Assembly: GCA_900491605.1 (NCBI GenBank)
Contig: UESW01005047.1
Location: 124,001-188,000 of the forward strand
DNA from: Calamus simplicifolius
Taxonomy: Eukaryota > Streptophyta > Magnoliopsida > Arecales > Arecaceae
Direction: 5' to 3'
Length of the DNA: 64,000 bases
Shown here piece after piece: positions 1 to 10,345 of the stretch. Position 1 is the first letter of the stretch; every line of letters starts with the position of its first letter. The position numbers were made by a program, and so were the translations under genes. Under the pieces are notes generated by a model that saw nothing but the letters and a program-made list of their open reading frames with translations, did no database searches and was not told the DNA's origin.

Positions 1-3000
1 GAGAGGAGAGCCGGCAGAGCGTTTGATATTTTACCCTCTGGAAGATGGTCGGCGAAGATTGTACAAGTCAGCGAACTCCTTCCCCCTGAAGCCCGGAGCC
101 AGCTCCTCACCTTCTTGCGGGCGAATGCGGATGTCTTTGCTTGAAAGATGACGGATATGGTCGGTATCCATCCAGGGGTAATTACCCATGAGCTTAACAT
201 CAACCCAGGATGTCGGTCGATCCGCCAGAAGAAAAGAAGTTTCGCCCCTAAGCGGCAAAGAGCCATAGATGAGGAGGTGGACAAATTGCTTATGGCCGGT
301 CACATTCGAGAGACAAAATACCCTGACTGATTAGCTAATGTGGTCATGGTCCGTAAGGCCACGGAGCGTGGAGAATCTGCATTAACTATACTGACCTTAA
401 CAAGGCCTGTCCCAAGGATAGTTTCCCGCTGCCATGGATCGACCAGCTGGTGGATTCTACCTCTAGGTATGACCTCCTTAGCTTCATGGATGCTTTCTTG
501 GGATATAATCAAATAAAAATGAATCCTCCGGATGAAGAGCATACTTCTTTTATCACTGAGAAGGGCATTTATTGTTACAAAGTAATGCCTTTCGGATTGA
601 AAAATGCGGGAGCCACCTACCAAAGGCTAATGAACAAGGTTTTCAAGAACCAGCTCGACTGTAACATGAAGTGTATGTAGATGATATGCTGACGAAGAGC
701 ACTTGTGCTGCCGACCATGTTGCTGACTTCCAAGAAACATTCCACAACCTTCGGCTCCATAGGATAAAACTTAACCCACGCAAGTGCGCCTTCGGGGTCA
801 CCGCTAGAAAATTTTTGGGTTTCCTGGTAACCCGGCGAGGAATTGAAGCAAACCCGGAGAAGATTCAAGCTATTCTTGATATGAGGCGGCCGACCTACAA
901 GAAGGAGGTACAACAACTTACCGGAAGGATAGCCGTCTTGAGCCATTTCTTGTCGAGATCCGCAGAGAGGTGTTTGCCTTTCTTTAAAGTCTTACGCAAA
1001 GCGGATGGCTTTGAGTGGACTGAAAACTGTCAGCGGGCTTTCGAGGAGCTTAAGGAATTCTTATCCACGCTGCCCTTGCTATCCAAACCGGAAGAAGGAG
1101 AGAAGCTCTTTCTTTACTTCGCAGCTTCTTTGGAGGCGGTTAGCTCCGTTTTGGTCCGCATCGATGAACACGCCACTCAAAAGCCTATGTACTATATGAG
1201 TAAGGTGCTTCACGGTGCAGAAGAAAGATATTCCAAGGCCGAAAATGTTATCTTTGCCCTGGTTATCTCTGCTCGACGGCTCAGACCATACTTCCAAGCC
1301 CATTCTATAATTGTGCTCACTGATCAGCCTCTCCGAGCAATCCTGTCTCGTCCTGATACTTCTGGCCGGTTGGCTAAGTGGGCGATTAAGTTGGGGGAGT
1401 TTGATCTCTCTTTTCAGCCCCGAGCAGCTTTGAAATCCCAGGTCCTAGCCGACTTTTTAGTCGAGTGTACATGGTCTGAGAAGCATCAAGGAAATCCTGC
1501 CCAAAGTCTTCCAGACAGCGACAGGGAGAATAGTGAAGCTTGGATCCTTCATGTCGACGGGGCTTCTAACTCCCAAGGGAGTGGGGCTAGTCTTATTCTT
1601 ACCGGCCCGAAGGGCGTGGTATTAGAGTACGTCCTCCATTTCCTCTTTAAAGCTACTAATAATCAGGCTGAATATGAAGCCTTGCTGGACGGACTCAAAC
1701 TGACGCATGGGCTAGGGATCAAGCGTCTCCAAGCTTTCACCGATTCACAGCTCATTTCTGCATAAGTAGCCGAAGAATATGAGGCTCAAGACCCTGTCAT
1801 GTCTCGGTATCTAAGCAAGGTCAATATATTAGTCCCCTTGCTAGACCACTTTACAATCAGTTACATCCCTAGAGAAGAGAACGCTAGGGCTGACAGGTTG
1901 GCTCGGCTTACCACTTCAACAGACAACGCCCTGAGCAAGACTTATGTTGAGTACCTAGAGACACCTAGCATTGAAGTCGTGGAGGAAGTTCTACCAGTTA
2001 TGCAGGAAGGGACATGAATGGACGCCTACATCCACTATCTAAAAGATGGTGTCCTCCCAGCTGGCTGCGAGAAAGCCAAGCTGCTTAAGCGGAGGGCCTC
2101 TAAGTTTGTTTTACTAGATGGCCTGCTATATAAAAAATCTTTTTCCCAGCCTCTTCTTAAATGCGTCGGCCCAGTAGACGCAGATTACATTCTCAGAGAA
2201 ATTCATGAAGGTATATGCGGGAGCCACTTAGGGAGTAGATCGCTGGCACACAAAGCTCTCCGACAGGGATATTACTGTCTATCCATGCAGGGAGACGCGA
2301 CTGAATTGGTGAGGAAATGCGACCAATGCCAACGGCATGCTTGTATCCAGCGGCAACCGGCTTCCTAGTTGAGCCCTCTCTCTGCCCCATGGCCCTTTAC
2401 CTAATGGGGCATGGACATCCTCGGCCCTTTTCCTTCGGCATCAGGATAGCGCAAATTTCTGCTGGTCTCCATTGATTATTTTACTAAGTGGGTCGAGGTC
2501 GAAGCACTCGCAAAGATCATAGAGAGCAAGGTTAAGGCCTTCTTCTGGAAATCCATCATTTGTCAATTTGGCATACCTCATACCCTTGTCACTGACAACG
2601 GCCGACAATTTGACAATGTTGCCTTCAAGACTTTTTTGTGCCGATCTCGGTATCAATCATCGGTTCACCTCTGTAGGCCACCCGCAATCTAACGGTGAGG
2701 CTGAGGTCATGAATCGTACGATACTACGAGGACTGAGGACCCGGCTAGATTCATCTAAAGGCAGATGGGTAGAAGAACTCCCAAGCGTACTCTGAGCATA
2801 TCATACAACTCCCAGGGCACCGATAGGAGAGATGCCTTTTAGCCTGGTCTTCGGTTATGAAGTTGTCATTCCTATCGAGATCGTCTTCTCGAGTACTCGA
2901 GTGGAATCATATAATGAAGCAAACAATCCCCTCGATTTAAGGGCCAGCATCGACCTCATTGATGAGGCGAGGGACCGAGCTCAGGTTAAGATGGCAGCCT

Positions 3001-3248
3001 ACCGTCAGCGAATGGCGTGATATCATGATGCTCATGTCCGCCCGAAAAGCTTTCGCCAGGGAGACTTGGTCCTTAGAAGAGCTGAGATATCCAAACCAAC
3101 AGAAGGGGGCAAATTGGCCCCGAATTGGGAAGGGCCCTACCGGGTTACGGAAGTACTCTACCGTGGAGCGTACCAACTTGAAGATTTAAATGGACGACCG
3201 GTTCCTCGGACTTGGAATGCAGATAATCTCTGGCAATATCATCAATAA
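1..3248 (+). pseudogene. Gypsy (Tat) pol: RT, RNase H, aRNase H, integrase; degenerate
   Basis: This encodes reverse transcriptase and integrase for copying the element and inserting it in the genome. RT spans about 110-900, with VMPFGLKNAGATYQ near 585 and the YVDDM catalytic motif at 674-688. RNase H follows at about 1107-1470. A second RNase H at about 1537-1770 has HVDGAS, NQAEYEALL and TDSQL, giving Asp, Glu and Asp. Integrase has an HHCC finger at about 2200-2340, then Asp in GMDILGPF, Asp in VTDNGRQF and Glu in SNGEAEV, so the DDE triad is still readable. The C-terminal part ends near NADNLWQYHQ with a stop at 3246-3248. Damage: in-frame stops at 328, 1763, 2015, 2366, 2402 and 2447, and frameshifts near 364, 670 (one base lost just before YVDD) and 2630. 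No chromodomain is seen. Confidence 0.9.
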
Positions 3249-3309
3249 TGAATGTATTTGTTTAAGGAGTTAATGAATGTACATGTTTGGAAATTTCTTG
3301 TACGCAAAC

Positions 3310-4437
3310 TTTTCAAAGGACCTCGGCGGCCCCACGGTCCTAAGAACACCCCCGGGTTGGTATTACTTACCCCTGAGGCGGTTCAAGTCCTGGACCTTAG
3401 GTGGCCTCGAGTCAAGCTCCCGGGCCGGTATCCAACTATCCCCAAGGCAGTTTTCAAAGGACCTCGGCGGCCCCACGGTCCTAAGGATTCCTCTGGGTTG
3501 GTATTACTTACCTCTGAGGCGGTTCAAGTCCTGGACCTTAGGCGGTCTCGAGTCAAGCTCTCGGGCCGGTATCCGACTACCCCCGAGGTAGTTTTCAAAG
3601 GACCTCAGTGGCCCCACAGTCCTAAGGACACCCCCGGGTTGGTATTACTTACCCCTGAGGCGGTTCAAGTCCTGGACCTTAGGCGGCCTCGAGTCAAGCT
3701 CCCGGGCCGGTATCCAACTACCCCTGAGGCAGTTTTCAAAGGACCTCGGTGGCCCCACGGTCCTAAGGACACCCCTGGGTTGGTATTACTTACTCCTGAG
3801 GCGGTTCAAGTCCTGGACCTTAGGCGGCCTCGAGTCAAGCTCCCGGACCGGTATCCGACTACCTCCGAGGCAGTTTTCAAAGGACCTCGGCGGCCCCATG
3901 GTCCTAAGGACACCCCCGGGTTGGTATTACTTACCCCTGAGGCGGTTCAGGTCCTGGACCTTAGGCGGCCTTGAGTCAAGCTCCCGGGCCGATATCCGAC
4001 TACCCCCGAGGCAGTTTTCAAAGGACCTCGGCGGCCCCACGGTCCTAAGGACACCCCCGGGTTGGTATTACTTACCCATGAGGCGGTTCAAGTCCTCGAC
4101 CCTAGGCGGCCTCGAATCAAGCTCCCAGGCCGGTATCCGACTACCCCCGAGGCAGTTTTCAAAGGACCTCGGTAGCCCCACGGTCCTAAGGACACCCCTG
4201 GGTTGGTATTACTTACCCCTGAGGCAGTTCAAGTCCTGGACCTTAGGCGGCCTCGAGTCAAGCTCCCGGGCCAATATCCGACTACCCCCGAGGCAGTTTT
4301 CAAAGGACCTCGACGGCCCACGGTCCTAAGGACACCCCCCGGGTTGGTATTACTTACCCTTGAGGCGGTTCAAGTCCTGGACCTTAGGCGGCCTCGAGTC
4401 GGGCTCCTGAGCCGTTATCCAACTGCCCTCGGGCCAA
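3310..4437. repeat. 141-bp tandem array, eight exact-length units
   Basis: The anchor TTTTCAAAGG starts at 3310, 3451, 3592, 3733, 3874, 4015, 4156 and 4297, and a diverged form at 4438, so each step is exactly 141 bp. Units differ by scattered substitutions and show almost no net length change. Because 141 is divisible by three, long open frames cross the array (3252-3974 and 3898-4329), but these repeat the same peptide and are not credible genes. The array sits between pol and the antisense gene, the 3' untranslated region that is known to be hypervariable and repeat-bearing in Tat elements. Confidence 0.95.
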
Positions 4438-4876
4438 TTTTCAAAAGTTTAGGCGGTCTCAAGTTAAGCTCCTAAAATCAAGAGTTCCTCGAACCACGAC
4501 CCAAACGTTAAAATTATAAAATTCATGCTCCACTGCTATCTTTTAAATTCAAAGATGAGGCGCCTGTGATATGACCCTTGGATTCATACCTGGCACTAGC
4601 GTATGGAGTAAGCCTTAAAAATCCAGGAGGATAGATAAACACCCCCCCCCTTCTTGTGTAGTAGTTGAATATGGATAAGCGGTTAACTAAATCTCCAAGA
4701 AAATAGGAAAAAGAAGGTAGACATTCATTCGTTAAAATGTTAAACCATCACAGGGCCACACTCTACAAAATGCTATCCAAAGGTCGATACTGATCGGCCT
4801 ACAAAAAGAAGTTCGCTAAAGACAAAACTAAAAAAAAAAAGAAGAAAAGAGAAGGATAAAGAGAAACTCGATCAAA
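4438..4876. other. Spacer between the array and the antisense gene, no gene seen
   Basis: It begins with a diverged partial repeat unit (to about 4475), then non-coding sequence with a run of ten C near 4642. The last 100 bases are A-rich and precede the stop codon of the minus-strand gene, so they may be its 3' untranslated region. Confidence 0.6.
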
Positions 4877-5830
4877 TTAAACTTCGCTACACCCTTGCTG
4901 GTCCCCGGGATGGTCATTCCCTGCGGTCAGCTTTTCTATTTTAATTGGTTCGGTGGCGGGGCCCTTGACTATCAATAGTTCATCGGCTGCGTCTTCGACC
5001 CTTAACTCATCCTCGACCTCAGCGTCAGAGGCCTCTTCATCGTCTGCGGGTTGAAGGTGCTCGAGGTCACCGAGCTTATAAAGCCAAGATAGTCTCCTCT
5101 TGCACCTTTCAAAACCTTGAACGAAGGCATCTAGGATGGCCTCGCGGCACTCCGAGGCAAAGTCGGAGGAATCTTTATATTTCTCGATGGCCTCCCGAGC
5201 TTGAGTCTCGGCCGCAGCCACCCTCTCTTGAGCCTGTACCTCCACCGCCGCCGCTTTATCCAAAGCATCCTTTGCCTCTTTCTCGGCCAAGACTAGCTTC
5301 TCTGCAGCATCACGGGCCGCGGCTTCTGCATTGTTGGCCCGGTTTTCAGTATGCTCTAGCTGAAGAAAGGCCTCTCTCAATTTCTCCTTAGTTGGCAATA
5401 ACCTTGCCGTAACTTTCGACAGTTTGGCGTCCAAGGTCTGCAGCTCTTTCTCGGCCCTCTCCTGCCATGCACGGTTATCCTCCTGAGCAATCTGAAGGTC
5501 AGCTAATGCCTTCAACTCTCGGGCCCTCGCTTCTGACAGCTCCTTGTCCAAGCCCTCGATGCGGGACTTGGCATTAACTAGATCTTCTTGAATCACGAAG
5601 AGGCCGTTGGACATCTGCATCGGTTAGGTAATGAGCATAAAAATTCTATACTAATAGAAGAGGAAAAGGAGAGAAAGGCCTTGATCTTACCTGGAGCGCG
5701 ACCGTAAAGAGTGTGTCAAAAGACTCCTCCAACGATAAGGCCCTCATTGTAGCTTGAAATTTGGGTAAATTGGCAAGCCTTAGAACCGTTTCCGCCAGAC
5801 GACTCTTATACAACGTACCTTGCCGGGCCA
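4877..5830 (-). pseudogene. Antisense ORF of the Tat element, coiled-coil C-terminal half
   Basis: The minus strand has an open frame of about 245 codons (4877-5614) preceded by a canonical intron at 5615-5690 (donor CCAG|GTAAGA, acceptor GATGCAG|ATG) and a further exon at 5691-5830. The protein is rich in Glu, Ala, Lys and Leu with heptad-like spacing over roughly its first 150 residues, so a long coiled coil is likely. It then has a Cys- and aromatic-containing patch (around FVQGFERCKRRLSWLYKL) and an acidic tail. The exon stops abruptly at the copia target site. Its N-terminal half continues at 15481-16940. Such antisense proteins are known from Grande/Tat elements and have no established function. 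It is broken by the insertion, though this half is well preserved. Confidence 0.8.
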
Positions 5831-5835
5831 TCTGC
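5831..5835. other. Target-site duplication TCTGC, left copy
   Basis: TCTGC lies directly before the 5' LTR (TGTTGGGAAT...) and is repeated exactly at 15476-15480 directly after the 3' LTR. Five bases is the usual copia duplication size. Confidence 0.93.
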
Positions 5836-7844
5836 TGTTGGGAATTGTATCCTAAAGCCAATCATTTGATGATTGTGCTGATGTAAATTGTATATAAATT
5901 GATATATTAATAAAAGTTATTTGGCAGTTTATTCATTACAAGAACATCTTCTTAATACTCCTGAAAGTAATGAAGCCCTTAGGATCTTCCTCACGATAAA
6001 GGAGGATTTATCTTAGAAGGTCCTTAAAAGAGTTCGCGACCAAATGATATACTATGACAGGGCCATAGTACTATCAATTATGGGACGTTGTATATCATAT
6101 TTGTTGGTTATCCTCTTAACCAAGGAGTGTAGAGACACTGGTATGACATACAGGTGAAAGTGTTGGAGTACATTTCACTGAACGTGACTCATTTCCGGAT
6201 ACTCTGCTGTCAAGAGTTAATCCAAAAAGATATAGGTATAAGTATCCTTCAGACCTGAAGATCAAACCAGTGGCTTACAAGCAACTCATTGTACTTAGGT
6301 GCCGGACCACCTGGATTTCTAATCCAGCTACGAAAGGTTACTGGGTGCAGTCAAGTACTTGTGGTAGTCAGTTGTATATCAAGATGGAATTTGACCTATC
6401 CCATTAAAAGGAGAAATGCTTGTGTTTCAATTTAGCAAGACCTTGGCCAAGGAACTTCATGTGAAAGTCACATGATCACTAAAGTTGAAATCACTTTATG
6501 GATTTGCTATTTAGAGTTGACAGGCTCTTAAGCCATCCTTAGCATTTGTGGTCAAGAGGATGAATTATATGGTAACTGTTTCTTAGGGTTCTTGGAGTTT
6601 GCTCGGCAACTCTTTGACCTGTCCGAACGTCGGGTTCCATTGCTAGATGGGCACATCGGTTAGTATAGAAAGTTGTTTCTATGCTACCGGCTTAGGTTCG
6701 AACCTAGAGAGTCACACGCATAGAAGTTTCCTAGGATGATCTATTTGCTGATCAACGATTGAGAATCGTATATGATTTAATTAATCAATTTGATTGATTG
6801 AATTATCTTAATTGGGTTAAGTACAATTGAATAAGATTCAATTTGGTTTAAGTCTATTAGAAGGACAAGTCAATTTTAAATATTGATTTGAAATTAGACT
6901 TGATTTGAATTTAAATAGATTCAGGACTAGCCAAATTTGATTTGGGCTTGGACCATGATCTATGTGGGTTAAGTCAAATAAATTCATATCAGAACCCAAA
7001 CCTCTCGAATATAGATCTCATATGATGAGATGGCTAAAATCTCATCTTATAAGATAGAATTTAATGCATGACATTTATTTACCGAACGTCAAATTTATCC
7101 CTCGTCTCTTTGGTTTTCTCAGAACGACGAAACTAAACCAAACGCCACGACTCCTTGGTTTTCTCCGAACGTTGAAATTAAACCAAGCATTGGGCCTTCG
7201 GCGTCTCTTCGCTTTTGCCAAACAACAGATTCTTAAATGTCAGAATTAAATATCAAGGCTAAATCTAGACTATAAATAGAGGGCATTTCCTCACCATAGA
7301 ACACAGAACAAAAAATAGAACAACAATACACGATTTGTCGTGAATTGTAACTCTAAATTATCGTAGATTGTAATTCTAAAATGTTAGAATAGAAAATCTT
7401 GGTGATTCTGGTGTTAGCAAAAGCCTGGTGGATCTTGAAGGAAGATTCAAGTGAGAGGATTCAAGATTAGTAAAGCTATTTTTTCGCGAGCTAGCACTCC
7501 CAGAAATCTGATCATTCGGGGCTTCGCATGGACGATACTAGAGGCCGGATGATTGAACGGCTGCAGAGCAATAAGGATTTACCTACTGTTCTTAAGGTAA
7601 GTGATTTGATCCCTAGATCTTAAGGCATGCTTCAAGATAATAGTGTGACTAGTCATCTTGAAGATCAAGATATGATCTTGATGTTTTTATATGCATATTT
7701 TAGATCAAACGATCCTAAATATATAAGCAAAGATATGATCTTGATGCATATTAAATAGATTAATATGTAATCTTTTAATTTTCGTAATGATAATAGTTAT
7801 TAATTTTTAAAATATGCATGCCTCAGAGACTATTTCTCCCTACA
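5836..7844 (+). repeat. 5' LTR of the Angela-like element, 2009 bp
   Basis: It starts TGTTGGGAATTG and ends CTCCCTACA, bounded by TG and CA. It matches 13467-15475 along its whole length with scattered substitutions and a few compensating small indels. A TATA box (TATAAATAGA) lies at 7271-7280, so U3 would be about the first 1450 bases. Confidence 0.96.
7271..7280 (+). promoter_or_regulatory. TATA box in the 5' LTR
   Basis: TATAAATAGA is followed about 30 bases on by CACCATAGAACACAG, a plausible transcription start. The same box occurs at the matching place of the 3' LTR. This is the expected promoter of the element. Confidence 0.75.
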
Positions 7845-7846
7845 AA

Positions 7847-7858
7847 TGGTATCAGAGC
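7847..7858 (+). other. Primer binding site, initiator tRNA-Met type
   Basis: TGGTATCAGAGC, two bases after the 5' LTR end, is the standard plant copia site complementary to the 3' end of initiator tRNA-Met, where reverse transcription would begin. Confidence 0.95.
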
Positions 7859-9472
7859 CATGGTTTCGTTAATGATCTAATTTATTGCATGTAAATTAAT
7901 ATTCTCATTAATTATGTAATTATGGCTAAAACTTATCACAAGGCCATATGGTCACAAGTGGATTGAAAATCCAAAATACCCTTTCAATGAGGTATTATGT
8001 GACATATTGCCGTGCGATTGTTTTATCGTTGATGCTTTGTTTAAAGAAAATTTAAATTGTGCTTTGGCATCAAAACATAGATTACACACACTCTCAAAAG
8101 ATATTTTATATTTGATACATATTGATGTTGTATAAAACCATAATATTTGCATGTTTAGTATAAAAACATAGATATGATATATGATGGCATGATGTCTATG
8201 TTATAAAACATACAAATATTTATAAGAGTTTTATTTGAATATCAAATATTAGTTCATAATTTTTTTTAGATATGATCTAAATATAGGAATTATGAGTAGT
8301 AACATTATGCTTGATTGAATATATAACATGTTAACATGAAATATATTTAATCATTTGGGTTAGCTAAATCGGGTCCATAAAGGGTTAGACTCTAAGGTTT
8401 AAATCAACTAGACTAAAAGAGTATTGGTTCAAATCTAATTAGATTAGGTTAAGAATGCTCTAAATCAAACAATAGTTGTAGTTGATCAAGTCCTTCTCTT
8501 TGATTAAACCAAATGGAAGTAGATTAGGCTCCGTGGTTGAGCATGAATCTATTAGATGGTCAAATCAGAATTGGTTAACCATATGATGTCAAGGTGGGAT
8601 GGCAAGTTGCTCTAGGATCAATGATCGAATGGTTTTTAATTGGGAGCTACTCGTATTGATGCATCTTTAACGAGTTAATGGCATATCCCTCCCATCGATC
8701 TCTCTCACCTGGTCATTGTGGTGAACCATTTATGATTCAGATCATTTACCTGATTCGGATTGACCCATGCCTGTAAGGATATCAGTATGACTGATTTAGG
8801 TGCCACTTAACCTGACTTAATCTTGTTTCATTCTACCGATTTCATAGATTCAGTGGGAGAACTTGATTAGTCAATTTATCTTCATATTATTAAAATCTCT
8901 AAAATTATTAGGTCCTTAAAATGAAATAGTTATATGATAACTAGATCATAGCCTCCCATTAAGGTGGGTGATAATGAGTCCGATGTCTTGATAATCATTG
9001 GAAGCACTCCATGCCTGGTGCTTGTCAACCATCGGAATTATCATTCATTATATGATAAGTCAGAGTAACTATTAAATAAACAGTTAGGTGAGTCGAGCTT
9101 CACTCGGGCTTGGTTATCTATTGATAGGTTACACTGGTTATATCATTTAATGGTTGGACCTAACCAGAACCTTCAGTGGAGGCACTTCATGCCTACTGAA
9201 GAGGTACATGGGGCAAAACTGAACACTAAGAATTGTTTGGGGAAATAATTGATTTTGAACCTATTCTTAGATGCATATGGGTTAGCCAAGCTTCACTTGG
9301 GCCTGTATGTAGTTTATGTAGATCTTAGTGCCCGCTAAAGAATTAAGAATAATTCTTCGAATTGGGGTGTAGAGGCTGCCAATTTGAACAAAATAATGGG
9401 AGAATCTTTAGACTAAAGTCCAAGTCTTTAGACTGAATCAATTTATATACTAATAAACTTTAGTTTTTCGTT
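7859..9472 (+). other. Untranslated leader between primer site and gag
   Basis: About 1.6 kb with no credible ORF on either strand. Several short inverted repeats occur between 8950 and 9330, the best at 9171-9201 where CTTCAGT pairs with ACTGAAG and the inner AGGCA with TGCCT. Long structured leaders occur in some plant copia elements. A packaging role is inference. Confidence 0.6.
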
Positions 9473-10345
9473 ATGCAGAACATGACCACTAATTTATCAT
9501 TAAGGTCCCTATTGGATAGTGACAAATTGAATGGTTCCAATTTCAATAGCTGGTTCAGAAAACTTAAGATCGTCCTTGAGCATGAGAGGATTCTATATAT
9601 TCTGAATAATCCTGCACCAAAGATACCTGATGCAAACACCCAAAGTTCTGAGAGAGACACTTATCAGAAGTAGCTCAATGATAGAACTAGCGTGTGTTGT
9701 ATCATGTTAGCAGCAATGAACGATGAATTCGGTCGCCGGTTCGAGAATGCTCAGCCAGAAGAAATCATTCAAGCGTTGAATGAATCTTTCGGCACACCCG
9801 ACGATGTTGAAAGGCACAAGACTAGTTGTGCTATTTTCAATGCTCGAATGAGAGATGGATCTCCTGTCACTGATCATGTATTGTACATGATCAAGAAGAT
9901 AGAACTCCTAAGCAAGCTCGGCTTTCCCTTACATGAGCAGTTGGGAAAAGATGCGATCCTGAATTCCTTGCCTCCATCCTTCTGACCTTTCCTTACTCAT
10001 TTTTGAATGACAAAGCCTGCAGTGAACTACCACGGTTTGTTGGGGTTGTTACAGAACTTTGAGAAGGATAACCATCTCTCTAAAGGTTTGGTTAATATGG
10101 TTGAAGGATCTAAGGTAGGGCGTAAACCCTTTGGGAAGGGGAAGAAGAAAAAGAATAATAAAAGGGTGCAACATGCTAGGACATCTATAAGGGGTCAGAT
10201 GCAGAAGAAGAAAGTTAATAAAAGTCAAGCTGAATGCTTTCACTACAAGATGCAAGGGCACTGGAAGAGGAACTGTCCTCTTTACATTGCCACACTTGAT
10301 CCAAACAGGCCAAAAAAGAAAAAGGAGCAAGATGTTGCTCAACAA
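9473..10345 (+). pseudogene. gag of the Angela-like element, two stop codons
   Basis: Gag forms the particle that packages the element RNA. The frame opens at ATG 9473 (MQNMTTNLSLRSLL) and keeps one frame to the end, broken by TAG at 9671-9673 and TGA at 9983-9985. The middle part (9692-9982) resembles the copia Gag domain (UBN2/gag-polypeptide type). A basic Lys/Arg-rich stretch (10100-10220) precedes a zinc knuckle at 10235-10276 that reads CFHYKMQGHWKRNC. The second Cys of the usual C-X2-C-X4-H-X4-C is Tyr, so metal binding is likely lost. Without read-through of both stops no full Gag can be made. Confidence 0.9.

Noticed and set aside
3252..4475. Long plus-strand open frames (240, 143, 104 and 90 codons)
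   Set aside because: They are one peptide repeated because the 141-bp unit is divisible by three. No start context or domain.
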